From Lactobacillus kitasatonis DSM 16761 = JCM 1039 (lineage in GTDB: Bacteria; Bacillota; Bacilli; Lactobacillales; Lactobacillaceae), in the NCBI RefSeq assembly GCF_000615285.1, contig NZ_BALU01000003.1:124001-188000 (forward strand): a stretch of 64,000 nucleotides of DNA. The letters are read 5' to 3'. This document shows positions 56,153 through 64,000 of the stretch, one piece after another (positions within the stretch are counted from its first letter, which is position 1; each line of letters starts with the position of its first letter). A program made the position numbers and the translations under genes. The notes under the pieces are model-generated. The model saw only the letters and a program-made list of their open reading frames with translations, was not told where the DNA came from and made no database searches.

Positions 56153-57985
56153 TTAACCTAAGACCCTTTTCAATTCAATAATCTTTTGAGTAATGTTCAA
56201 AGCTTCGTCTCTATCTTTTTTGCGCATTGCATCTTGCAATTGATTATTAAGCTCATTCAGTCGGGAATAGATGTTGCGCTTTTGAAACGATTGAACATAC
56301 TCATTAATCTCTTGAATTGTAAAATCTTTTGGCATGTTTGCCATTTCAGCATCTACTATTATACCTTGAAGTTGCTCAGGAATAAAATCTAAGAAACCAT
56401 CAATTTGCGGATTATCGTGTGTTTCTTTGTATTTTATCCATAATTGAGCTAATTCTTCAAAATCTTTATCTGGAAAATGGAAGTTTCCTTCTTGTAGATA
56501 TTTTTGTGCCTGTGCTGAATGAATAAATAAGTACAACAATCTAACTTGTCTTGGATGTCTTTGACCTTCTGTCTGTTGAATCGTTGCAGTTTCTGCTGAT
56601 TCATAAGAAGGCTGCATTTCATTCGCACTACTAATCGGAACAGAATAATTAGCCTGCTGCCGCATATGACTCTTAGCACGATTATTTCTACGTAATTCTC
56701 TCGCTAAATTTGCTTTCAGCGAATCAGGCGACACCTGTGCATTACGGGCAAGTTGCTCAATGTACATGTCCCGCTCAACAGGATTTCTAACCTGAGCAAT
56801 TTCTTTGACTGCTTCATCCAAATAAGTAATTTTTTCCCGGTCATTGTTTAGATTATATTTTTTAGCCAATCTTTCCAGGAAAAATTCAGTTGGAGTTTTA
56901 GCTCCATTTACTTCATTTCGATATTTTTCAGCACCGTATTTTCTAACGTACTCATCTGGATCCAAATTATCCGGTAAAACAACAATTCCTAAATTGAAAT
57001 TGCCTGCTTTATTAAACATTCTTGCAGCACGTTCTTCAGCATGAACACCGGGCGGATCTCCATCGTAGTTGATGATAATGTTTGGAGTTACTCGCCGCAA
57101 CATATAAACTTGATCATCTGTCAAACTAGTACCCATTGAAGCAATACCTGAACTAATTCCAGCCTTGTAAGCAGCTATTACGTCCATGTATCCTTCATAA
57201 AGGATAAGGTGCTGTTCGCTTCTAGCTGCCTTCTTTGCTTCCGCAAAGTGAAACAGAACTTTAGATTTAGTAAAAATTTCAGTTTCTGGACTGTTCATGT
57301 ACTTGGCTTCTGTTTTATCATCAGAAATTCGACGACCTGAAAAGCCAATTGTTCGACCATTCTCATTATCTAGTGGAAACATAAGTCTATCACGAAAACG
57401 ATCGAAAAGCCGTCCATCTTTACTTTCTACAAACAAACCGCTTTTTGCCAATTCATCATCTTGATAGCCTTTGCCACGCAAATAAGTGATTAGAACATTA
57501 TCTTCTTTGGGAGCATAACCGATATTGAAGTGATCCAGTACTTTTTGATCCAATTGCCTTTTTTGGGCATACTGCATCCCTCTTTCACCAGCTTTAGTTG
57601 TCAATAGCACCCTATGATAAAATTCTGCTGCATCCTTCTGCACTCGCATAAGTGGATTTAACTTTCCCCCACCATTATTGCCATACCCTTGTGGCATCGC
57701 AATATGAGCGAATTCCGCAACTCGCTCTACGCTCTCTGGGAAAGTTAAATTATCCTTATACATCAAGAATTTAAATACGTTTCCGCCCTTACCACAGCCA
57801 AAGCACTTGAAAAATTGCTTTTCTTCATTAACCGTAAAAGAAGGTGTTTTTTCTTGATGAAAAGGGCAAAGACCAATATAGTCTTTGCCTTTCTTTTCAA
57901 GTGACACGTATTGGCTGATGATATCTACAATATTAACGTTACTGCGGACCTCATTGATGAATTCTTCTGGAATCCGTCCAGCCAT
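56153..57985 (-). CDS. dnaG: DNA primase
   Basis: A 610-residue primase making RNA primers. The CHC2 zinc finger has C40, H43, C61 and C64 (GLCPFHQEKTPSF, FFKCFGCGKGGN). The TOPRIM core follows with YEGYMDVIAAYKAG and NYDGDPPGVHAEERA. The C-terminal helical domain binds DnaB helicase. The ATG at 57985 follows AAAGGTG; an in-frame GTG three codons before is part of that ribosome site. It lies between glyS and rpoD. Confidence 0.96.
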   Translation of the reverse strand: MAGRIPEEFINEVRSNVNIVDIISQYVSLEKKGKDYIGLCPFHQEKTPSFTVNEEKQFFKCFGCGKGGNVFKFLMYKDNLTFPESVERVAEFAHIAMPQGYGNNGGGKLNPLMRVQKDAAEFYHRVLLTTKAGERGMQYAQKRQLDQKVLDHFNIGYAPKEDNVLITYLRGKGYQDDELAKSGLFVESKDGRLFDRFRDRLMFPLDNENGRTIGFSGRRISDDKTEAKYMNSPETEIFTKSKVLFHFAEAKKAARSEQHLILYEGYMDVIAAYKAGISSGIASMGTSLTDDQVYMLRRVTPNIIINYDGDPPGVHAEERAARMFNKAGNFNLGIVVLPDNLDPDEYVRKYGAEKYRNEVNGAKTPTEFFLERLAKKYNLNNDREKITYLDEAVKEIAQVRNPVERDMYIEQLARNAQVSPDSLKANLARELRRNNRAKSHMRQQANYSVPISSANEMQPSYESAETATIQQTEGQRHPRQVRLLYLFIHSAQAQKYLQEGNFHFPDKDFEELAQLWIKYKETHDNPQIDGFLDFIPEQLQGIIVDAEMANMPKDFTIQEINEYVQSFQKRNIYSRLNELNNQLQDAMRKKDRDEALNITQKIIELKRVLG

Positions 57986-58012
57986 ATGAATCACCTTTTT
58001 CTATCTAATTAT

Positions 58013-60076
58013 TTATTTAATTACTAACTTACTCAAGTCACCTAAACGATCAGCTAATTCACTAACAGCATACAACTGTGCTAAACGGTTATTCTTAACC
58101 TTTTCGTCCTTAGCCATGATCATATTAGTATCAAAGTATTGGTCAATAACTGGTTGAAGTTGAACGAAGCCTTGGTAAAGGTCAGCTAAACTTTCAACCT
58201 TTTGCAAGTTTTGAACACCAGCATAAAGTTCTTTTTCACTGTTGTCATCGAATAAGCTTTCATCGATTTCAACATTGCCCTTGAACTTAGACTTCTTTAA
58301 GATATTGTCAATTCTAGTCAAACTTTCAACTACTGGCTTAAATTCTGCATCATCGTGGTGAAGTTGCAATACGTTAGCAGCCGCCAAGATTTGACTTGGA
58401 TCTTGTTGACTTGATGCAAGAACAGCATCAACAATATCATACTTGAAGTTGTTCTTTTGTAAGTATTGCTTTACACGGTCACGGATAAAGTCAGCAATTT
58501 CTTGATCAGCATCACCCTTAGGAAGCTTAGCTGGAGTTACACCATTAAGCATGTTGATGATTTCTGGCAATACTTCATTAAATGGAAGTGACCACTTTTG
58601 GTTAAGCAAAATTCTAACAATACCGTAAGCATAACGACGAAGTGCATATGGGTCGTTTGATGAAGTTGGAATCATACCTGCACCAAAGAAGGTTACAATA
58701 GTGTCAATCTTATCTGCAACAGATAAAAGTGAACCTACAGTAGTTTCTGGAAGTGGACCTTCTGCAGTAGCTGGCATGTAGTGTTCCTTAATAGCTACAG
58801 CAACTTCTTCATCTTCACCAGCAAGACGAGCATAGTGCATACCCATGACACCTTGAAGTTCAGCAAATTCACCAACCATTTGAGTTACTAAATCAAACTT
58901 GTAAAGTTCACTAGCACGATCAAAGTCCTTAACAACGTTTTCTGGCAAGCCCCAACGCTTAGCAAGGTAATCACCGATCATGCGTACACGTTGCATCTTT
59001 TCAGCCATTGAACCGATCTTGTCATGGAATGAAACATTCTTAAGACGATCAACAAAGTGGCTAAGTGGGTACTTACGGTCTTCATCGTAGAAGAATTGAG
59101 CATCGTCCAAACGAGCTACCAATACCTTTTCGTTACCTGAGATAACGTTGTCCAAGTAATCCTTGTTACCGTTTCTTACAGCGATAAAGTGGTTAATCAA
59201 CTTGCCATTTTCGTCGTAAACTTCAAAGTATCTTTGGTTATCCTTCATTGAAGTAATTAATACTTCGTCTGGGATGTTTAAGTACTTTTCATCGAATGAA
59301 CCAGCAAAAACAGTTGGGTATTCAACTAAGTAGGTAACTTCTTCAAGAAGATCACGATCAGGTTTTACTTGCCAATGATTTTTCTTAACCAATTCATTCA
59401 TTTGGTTAAGGATCATGTCTTTACGTTCTTCAGCGTTGGCAATTACGTATTGATCCTTCAATGCATCTTCATAGTCATCTGCATTAGCCAATACTACTGA
59501 ATCACCTAAGAAACGGTGACCTTGAGTCTTACGACCTGCAGTAATATCTAAGATCTTAACAGGAACTACGTCACTACCAAATAATGATACAAGCCAGTGA
59601 ATTGGACGAACGAATTCAAAGTCATTTGAATCCCATCTCATCTTAGTTGGGAAAGTCATGGCCTTAATGATATCACTCATACCAAGCAAAATATCAGTAG
59701 CCTTTTTACCCTCTTTTTGAACGTGAACATAGGCGTATTCGGTACCCTTAATTTCTTCAAAGTAGATGTCATCAGTAGTCATACCTTGACCACGAGCAAA
59801 ACCTTGTGCAGCCTTAGTCCAATTACCATCTGCATCTTGAGCGATCTTCTTAGCAGGACCCTTCTTTACTTCATCGATGTCGTCTTGCTTTTCAGCTAAG
59901 TCTTCAACCAAAATAGTCAAACGACGTGGTGTAGCAAAGGTCTTGATGTCCTTAAATTTAAGACCGTTTTCTTTCAAAAACTTTCTAGTTCTGTCAGCCA
60001 ATTGCTTTACGCTGCGTGGTACAACATGGGCTGGCATTTCTTCAGTACCGATTTCAAATAAATAATCTTTAGCCAT
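58013..60076 (-). CDS. glyS: Glycyl-tRNA synthetase beta subunit
   Basis: A 687-residue beta chain of the alpha2beta2-type synthetase. N-terminal [17 protein letters not shown], an HD-like domain region, and the C-terminal anticodon-binding domain ([22 protein letters not shown], in two parts) are as expected. Length about 688 is normal. It overlaps the end of glyQ by 8 nt. Expression is governed by the T-box upstream of glyQ. Fully intact, which implies that its partner glyQ must be functional in the living cell. Confidence 0.96.
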   Translation of the reverse strand: MAKDYLFEIGTEEMPAHVVPRSVKQLADRTRKFLKENGLKFKDIKTFATPRRLTILVEDLAEKQDDIDEVKKGPAKKIAQDADGNWTKAAQGFARGQGMTTDDIYFEEIKGTEYAYVHVQKEGKKATDILLGMSDIIKAMTFPTKMRWDSNDFEFVRPIHWLVSLFGSDVVPVKILDITAGRKTQGHRFLGDSVVLANADDYEDALKDQYVIANAEERKDMILNQMNELVKKNHWQVKPDRDLLEEVTYLVEYPTVFAGSFDEKYLNIPDEVLITSMKDNQRYFEVYDENGKLINHFIAVRNGNKDYLDNVISGNEKVLVARLDDAQFFYDEDRKYPLSHFVDRLKNVSFHDKIGSMAEKMQRVRMIGDYLAKRWGLPENVVKDFDRASELYKFDLVTQMVGEFAELQGVMGMHYARLAGEDEEVAVAIKEHYMPATAEGPLPETTVGSLLSVADKIDTIVTFFGAGMIPTSSNDPYALRRYAYGIVRILLNQKWSLPFNEVLPEIINMLNGVTPAKLPKGDADQEIADFIRDRVKQYLQKNNFKYDIVDAVLASSQQDPSQILAAANVLQLHHDDAEFKPVVESLTRIDNILKKSKFKGNVEIDESLFDDNSEKELYAGVQNLQKVESLADLYQGFVQLQPVIDQYFDTNMIMAKDEKVKNNRLAQLYAVSELADRLGDLSKLVIK

Positions 60077-60985
60077 TTTCTACCCCAGCTTTCTTGTCTT
60101 CTGCGCTCTTAAGCAATGGGAAGCCACGTTTTTCACGTTCTTCGACAAACTTAACAGCTACTTCATGAGCCAAGTTTCTAATTCTTGATAAGTATCCAGC
60201 ACGTTCAGTTACTGAAACAGCACCGCGAGCATCAAGCAAGTTGAAAGTATGTGAACACTTCAAAATGTAGTCATATGCTGGGTGTACAAGGTTTTGACCA
60301 AGAAGACGCTTAGCAGTTGCTTCATAAATATCGAAGAACTTAAGAAGTTGATCTTGATCTGATTCTTCAAAGGCATACTTAGAATGTTCATATTCTGGTT
60401 GCTTAAAGATATCACGGTAAAGAACACCGTTACCCCATTCAAGGTCAAATACAGAGTTTACGTCTTGAATGTATGATGCAAGTCTTTCAACACCATAAGT
60501 AATTTCACTCATAGTTGGCTTAACATCTAATTCACCGACAACTTGGAAGTATGTAAATTGACTAACTTCCATACCGTCAAGCCATACTTCCCAACCAACA
60601 CCGGCACAACCCATTGATGGGTTAGCCAGTTGTCTTCTACGAAACGAATATCGTGTTCCAAAGGATCGATGCCTAAAACCTTCAAACTGTCCAAGTAGTA
60701 TTGTTGAATATCCTTTGGAGCTGGCTTGATAACAACTTGGAATTGGTGGTGTTGGAATAACCGGTTAGGGTTTTCACCATAACGACCATCTGCAGGTCTT
60801 CTTGAAGGCTCTACATAGCAAGCTGCCCATGGTTCAGGACCAACTGCACGAAGAAAAGTGTAAGGACTCATCGTACCTGCACCTTTTTCAACATCGTAAG
60901 AAGGCATAATCATACAACCTTTGGAGGACCAGAATTGTTCCAGCTTAAAGATCATATTTTGAATGTTTAATTTCTTATCTGCCAT
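60069..60985 (-). pseudogene. glyQ: Glycyl-tRNA synthetase alpha subunit, interrupted by a single-base deletion
   Basis: Joined frames give a normal alpha chain of about 305 residues. The upstream part runs from the ATG at 60985 ([11 protein letters not shown], after AGGAGGAG) through [13 protein letters not shown] and QVVIKPAP to FVEDNW; the second resumes at [14 protein letters not shown]. On the minus strand the join reads AACTGGCTAACCCATC; one extra G (TGGGCTAACCCA) restores DNWANPSMG. The break is at about 60626. glyQ is essential where, as here, glyS is the beta-type partner, so a sequencing or assembly error is the likely cause. Confidence 0.93.
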
Positions 60986-61016
60986 TTTCCTTAATTCTCC
61001 TCCTGCGCTAGGCCAT

Positions 61017-61215
61017 AAAAAAAGCCTATGCAAATTTTGCATAGGGACGAAATATATCGCGGTTCCACCCTAATTCAGGAAGTGTTCTTCCTGCACTTAA
61101 TTGAACTTTGACTAGAGGTGCCTTTTCCTAGGTACCCTTACACCAAACGGTACTCGCTTAACTAGTACTTTTCTAATCCTCATCATCGCCAAATACGTAC
61201 ATATTTTAACACATG
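61017..61215 (-). promoter_or_regulatory. T-box leader (glycine) controlling glyQS
   Basis: The minus strand carries the T-box antiterminator core AGGGTGGAACCGCG (about 61061-61074) followed by a terminator, CCTATGCAAA pairing with TTTGCATAGG, and seven Ts (61017-61043). An upstream stem I region spans about 61105-61200. A GGC at 61120-61122 in AAAAGGCACC could be the specifier read by tRNA-Gly(GCC), but this is tentative. The leader promotes readthrough into glyQS when glycine tRNA is uncharged. It is placed directly before the glyQ ribosome site. Confidence 0.93.
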
Positions 61216-61243
61216 AACTAGGTTTAAACCAGATATTTACTAA

Positions 61244-61995
61244 CTAAAAAAGTTTTAATTCATCTAAAAATTTTTTGGTCTTTAAGTTTAAATCAATCGT
61301 CTCACGATAGATGCGATCGATTGATTTTCTAGTAGCCTTTTTAGTTTCTTCATTAATAGTAATTGTTCCAAGACGATCAGTAGGCAAAAGGCCGATTGTT
61401 CTTAAAACGGCGGTTTCTTTGGGTTTTAAATGCATGCGACTATTTACTACACCAAAATGGTCACTGCAAATAACCCCGCCTAATTTAATTGAATAATCGA
61501 AAATACCTTTTTCTTTACCACAAATTACGCAATGTCTTAGTTCAGGTTCAACGCCATAAGCACTGAGCATTTTCATTTGCACAATTTGCGTGATCATCTC
61601 GCAATCAACGCCTTCATTAATCTTTTTCAGGCAAAAAGAGCCAAGTCATAATACTTGCCAATTGGCTGATATTCGACAAAAGCATGATCAATTAAGTCAA
61701 AAATAAAAGAAGCATAAGCATTCTTCGTTAGGTCTTGGTATAACCCATCGAATTGCTTTACTTCTTTATACGTGCGTAGATTGCTCAAACCATGACCACT
61801 TGTGTAAATAACATAAGTTCCCATTGAGAAGTTAAGCGTCGCAGCACTTAAACGTGACTTTGGCCGCAAAGCTCCCTTCACAATTAAGGTAATTATTCCA
61901 TCTTGCTTAGTCATGATTTTTGCTAATAAATCTGCTTCTTTATATTTTTGTCTTTTGAAAATAATACCCTGAACTTCTTTAAGTTCGCGTACCAT
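61244..61995 (-). pseudogene. recO: DNA repair protein RecO, interrupted by a single-base deletion
   Basis: The two frames 61627-61995 and 61244-61597 together make a typical RecO of about 250 residues. The first has the OB fold ([20 protein letters not shown]), and the second has [13 protein letters not shown] with the zinc-knuckle Cys and the helical tail. At 61630 the minus strand reads TTTGCCTGAAAAAG; one more C (GCCCTGAAAAAG) gives [17 protein letters not shown] and joins them. RecO loads RecA with RecF and RecR. Gene position after era is conserved. Confidence 0.9.
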
Positions 61996-62900
61996 TAACT
62001 AAGTTCCTTTTTATCATAGCCAATTTGTTTTAAGAAGCTTGGATCTGAGCGCCAGTTGTGTTGGACCTTAACCCAGAGACGCAAATTGACTTTTTCTCCA
62101 AGCAAATCTTCGATTTCCTTACGAGAATTAATACCAACTTGCTTGAGCATCTTACCACCTTTACCTATGATAATGCCCTTTTGTCCATCTCTTTCAACAT
62201 AAATGGTTGCTTCAATCACCAACTTGCCATTTTGATGCTTATTCATTTGATCAACGGCAACCGCGGTAGCGTGCGGTACTTCTTGTGAAGTAAGTCGTAA
62301 GATCTGTTCACGAATAAGTTCTGCCACAACAAAATATTCAGGCCGATCTGTGATCTGGTCAGCACTGTAATATTGTGGTCCTTCTGGCAAGTACTTGTTA
62401 AGCGTAGCTAATAAGTCTTCAATACCAATGCCTTGAGTAGCAGAAATCGGTAGTATTTCTTTAAAGCCCTCTAGCTTATGGTATGAATCCATAATTGGTA
62501 ACAACTTGTTAGGGTGAATTTCATCAACTTTATTGATTACTAAAAATACGGGAACCTTTACTTCCTTAAGCAAATCAGCAATGTATTGATCACCTTTACC
62601 AATTTCCTCAGGTTCAACCATGAACAAAACTAAATCTACATCATTTAAACTAGAGAGACTGGCTTTATCCATATAGTCGTCAAGTTTTGAATGAGGCTTA
62701 AAGATACCCGGTGTATCTACAAAGACAACTTGCATATCATCGGAAGTATAAATGCCTGAGATACGATTTCTCGTGGTCTGAGGCTTATTTGAAGTAATCG
62801 CCACTTTTTGGCCAACTAAGTAATTCATCAAAGTTGACTTACCGACATTTGGTCGACCAATTAAGGCAACAAAGCCAGACTTAAACTTTTTTTCTTCCAT
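61995..62900 (-). CDS. era: GTPase Era
   Basis: A 301-residue ribosome-assembly GTPase. G1 GRPNVGKST (15-23), G3 DTPGI, G4 NKVD, then a C-terminal KH RNA-binding domain ([18 protein letters not shown]). It binds the 3' end of 16S rRNA. Start and stop share one base with the neighbouring ybeY and recO genes (62900 and 61995), indicating a tightly coupled operon. Confidence 0.97.
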   Translation of the reverse strand: MEEKKFKSGFVALIGRPNVGKSTLMNYLVGQKVAITSNKPQTTRNRISGIYTSDDMQVVFVDTPGIFKPHSKLDDYMDKASLSSLNDVDLVLFMVEPEEIGKGDQYIADLLKEVKVPVFLVINKVDEIHPNKLLPIMDSYHKLEGFKEILPISATQGIGIEDLLATLNKYLPEGPQYYSADQITDRPEYFVVAELIREQILRLTSQEVPHATAVAVDQMNKHQNGKLVIEATIYVERDGQKGIIIGKGGKMLKQVGINSRKEIEDLLGEKVNLRLWVKVQHNWRSDPSFLKQIGYDKKELS

Positions 62901-63424
62901 TATTTACCTCTGCCTTCATCTAATTGATCTGGATATAGTGGCAAGCCGTAGTCTTCAAGCACCTTACCTTGAATGCCAAACATTTCTTTGGCTTCATCTG
63001 GCTTGATATGATCATAGCCATTCAAGTGCAAGAATCCATGAACTACAGTATAACCAAATTCTCGGTCAAACCCAGTGCCATATTCCTTGCTATGACGTTT
63101 GATGACACTTGGACACATAAACAAATCCCCGATATCTTCTTGAAAATCAGGATCATCCTCAAAGGCAGCTAAGTCAATTGAATCCTCACCATCTTCAATT
63201 GCAAAAGAAATGACATCTGTTGGACGATCTTTATCACGATACTTCAAGTTAATTTCGTGACTACGATCTTCGTCAACAAAGTTAATACTCATTTCTAAGT
63301 TATTATCTTTGCCAATTTCTTTTTTAGCTAAAAGCAAAAGCTTCATAATCCAGTCTTGCCAGTCGCGTTTTTTATCATCTAAAAAACCAACTTCATCATT
63401 ATAGGTAATATCAATTGGATCCAT
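62900..63424 (-). CDS. ybeY: Endoribonuclease YbeY
   Basis: A 174-residue zinc-dependent RNase involved in 16S rRNA 3' maturation and ribosome quality control. The zinc motif [11 protein letters not shown] (H-x3-H-x5-H) is intact near residues 130-140, and RPTDVISFA is the second family block. It starts 2 nt after phoH ends and overlaps era by one base. Confidence 0.96.
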   Translation of the reverse strand: MDPIDITYNDEVGFLDDKKRDWQDWIMKLLLLAKKEIGKDNNLEMSINFVDEDRSHEINLKYRDKDRPTDVISFAIEDGEDSIDLAAFEDDPDFQEDIGDLFMCPSVIKRHSKEYGTGFDREFGYTVVHGFLHLNGYDHIKPDEAKEMFGIQGKVLEDYGLPLYPDQLDEGRGK

Positions 63425-63426
63425 TT

Positions 63427-64000
63427 TTAGTGTTTAGCGTCCTCTTTTTCATAAGCAGTAATAATTTTGGCAACTACAGGGTGACGAACAACATCCTGTG
63501 CAGAAAAGTTGATAAATTTGATTTGGTCGATGTTCTTCAAAATTCGTCTAGCATCGATTAAACCGCTATGCTGTCGTCCCGGCAAATCGACTTGAGTCAT
63601 ATCTCCGTTTACGACCATCTTGGAGTTAAAACCAAGACGTGTCAAAAACATCTTCATTTGTGCATCAGTAGTGTTTTGGGCTTCATCAAGAATTACAAAC
63701 GCGTCATCAAGCGTACGTCCACGCATATAAGCAAGTGGAGCCACTTCAATTACGCCACGTTCCATTAAGCGGTCAGTAGTATTAGTACCAAGAATAGCGT
63801 ACAAAGAATCGTAAATTGGTCTCAAATATGGATCAACTTTTTCCTTCAAGTCGCCAGGCAAAAATCCAAGTGATTCCCCAGCTTCAACGGCCGGTCTAGT
63901 CAAAATTATTCTGGAAACTTCGCCCTTTTTGAATGCAGCAATTGCACACACAACTGCCAAGAAAGTCTTACCAGTCCCAGCTGGCCCTATTCCAAAGACA
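63427..64000 (-). CDS. phoH: PhoH-like ATPase, partial
   Basis: The 3' part of a PhoH family gene; the frame is open to the window edge, so the N-terminus lies outside. The visible sequence begins with the Walker [10 protein letters not shown], then [16 protein letters not shown], a Walker [12 protein letters not shown] and [14 protein letters not shown]. PhoH is an ATPase/helicase-like protein tied to RNA metabolism with YbeY, which follows 2 nt downstream, as in Bacillus. Confidence 0.94.
   Translation of the reverse strand, partial: VFGIGPAGTGKTFLAVVCAIAAFKKGEVSRIILTRPAVEAGESLGFLPGDLKEKVDPYLRPIYDSLYAILGTNTTDRLMERGVIEVAPLAYMRGRTLDDAFVILDEAQNTTDAQMKMFLTRLGFNSKMVVNGDMTQVDLPGRQHSGLIDARRILKNIDQIKFINFSAQDVVRHPVVAKIITAYEKEDAKH

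Noticed and set aside
1-64000. CRISPR arrays, tRNA genes, rRNA genes, origin of replication
   Set aside because: No regularly spaced repeats, tRNA cloverleaf or rRNA signature were recognised on reading both strands.

Overview
The window is low-GC Gram-positive chromosome and reads as a Lactobacillus of the acidophilus/helveticus/crispatus group. Evidence for this is the AT-rich coding, strong AGGAGG-type ribosome sites, RexAB in place of RecBCD, a mevalonate isoprenoid pathway, a XerS-type recombinase, pepT, and Bacillales/Lactobacillales gene orders such as dinG-ypmB-asnS-dnaD-nth, ponA-recU, ypsA-gpsB-rnpB-rlmL and phoH-ybeY-era-recO-glyQS-dnaG-rpoD. The species assignment is inference. 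I see no prophage, insertion sequence, CRISPR array or tRNA gene.

Layout. 1-6 kb: the end of a P-loop kinase-like gene, an orphan acidic protein, a structured intergenic region, xerS, a DegV protein, a MarR regulator and rqcH. 6-17.7 kb (mostly minus): fhs-lspA-rluD-carA-carB, a phosphoesterase, an rlmL-type methyltransferase, the RNase P RNA gene, gpsB and ypsA. 17.8-20.8 kb (plus): recU and a class A penicillin-binding protein. 21-34 kb (minus): a repair and replication block rexB-rexA-dinG-ypmB-asnS-dnaD-nth. 34-38 kb (plus): the mevalonate operon mvk-mvaD-mvaK2-fni. 38-41 kb: an RpiR regulator diverging from a frameshifted ribose-5-phosphate isomerase-like gene and a Gfo/Idh/MocA oxidoreductase, with several operator-like repeats between them. 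41-47 kb: a HAD phosphatase, an RsmF-type methyltransferase, two unassigned genes, lepB, a small HTH protein and rarA. 47-51 kb: a GntR-ABC cluster with three paralogous permeases. 51-64 kb: pepT, nif3-like, trmK, a Nudix and an M23 gene, then the macromolecular-synthesis block from rpoD back to phoH, with a glycine T-box ahead of glyQS.

The most unusual content is the carA-carB pair at 6.1-10.3 kb. Both reading frames are full length and uninterrupted, yet the glutaminase nucleophile and its histidine, the metal ligands of both ATP-grasp sites and their glycine-rich loops are replaced. The C-terminal allosteric (MGS-like) domain still looks normal. This is best read as a retained pseudoenzyme pair, possibly a nucleotide sensor or scaffold.

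A second window-wide pattern is a set of six single-base deletions, each at a short homopolymer. They break mvk, an rpiA-like gene (twice), a membrane protein gene, glyQ and recO. Because glyQ and mvk should be essential, uncorrected sequencing errors are at least as likely as true gene decay, and these genes should be judged with that in mind.
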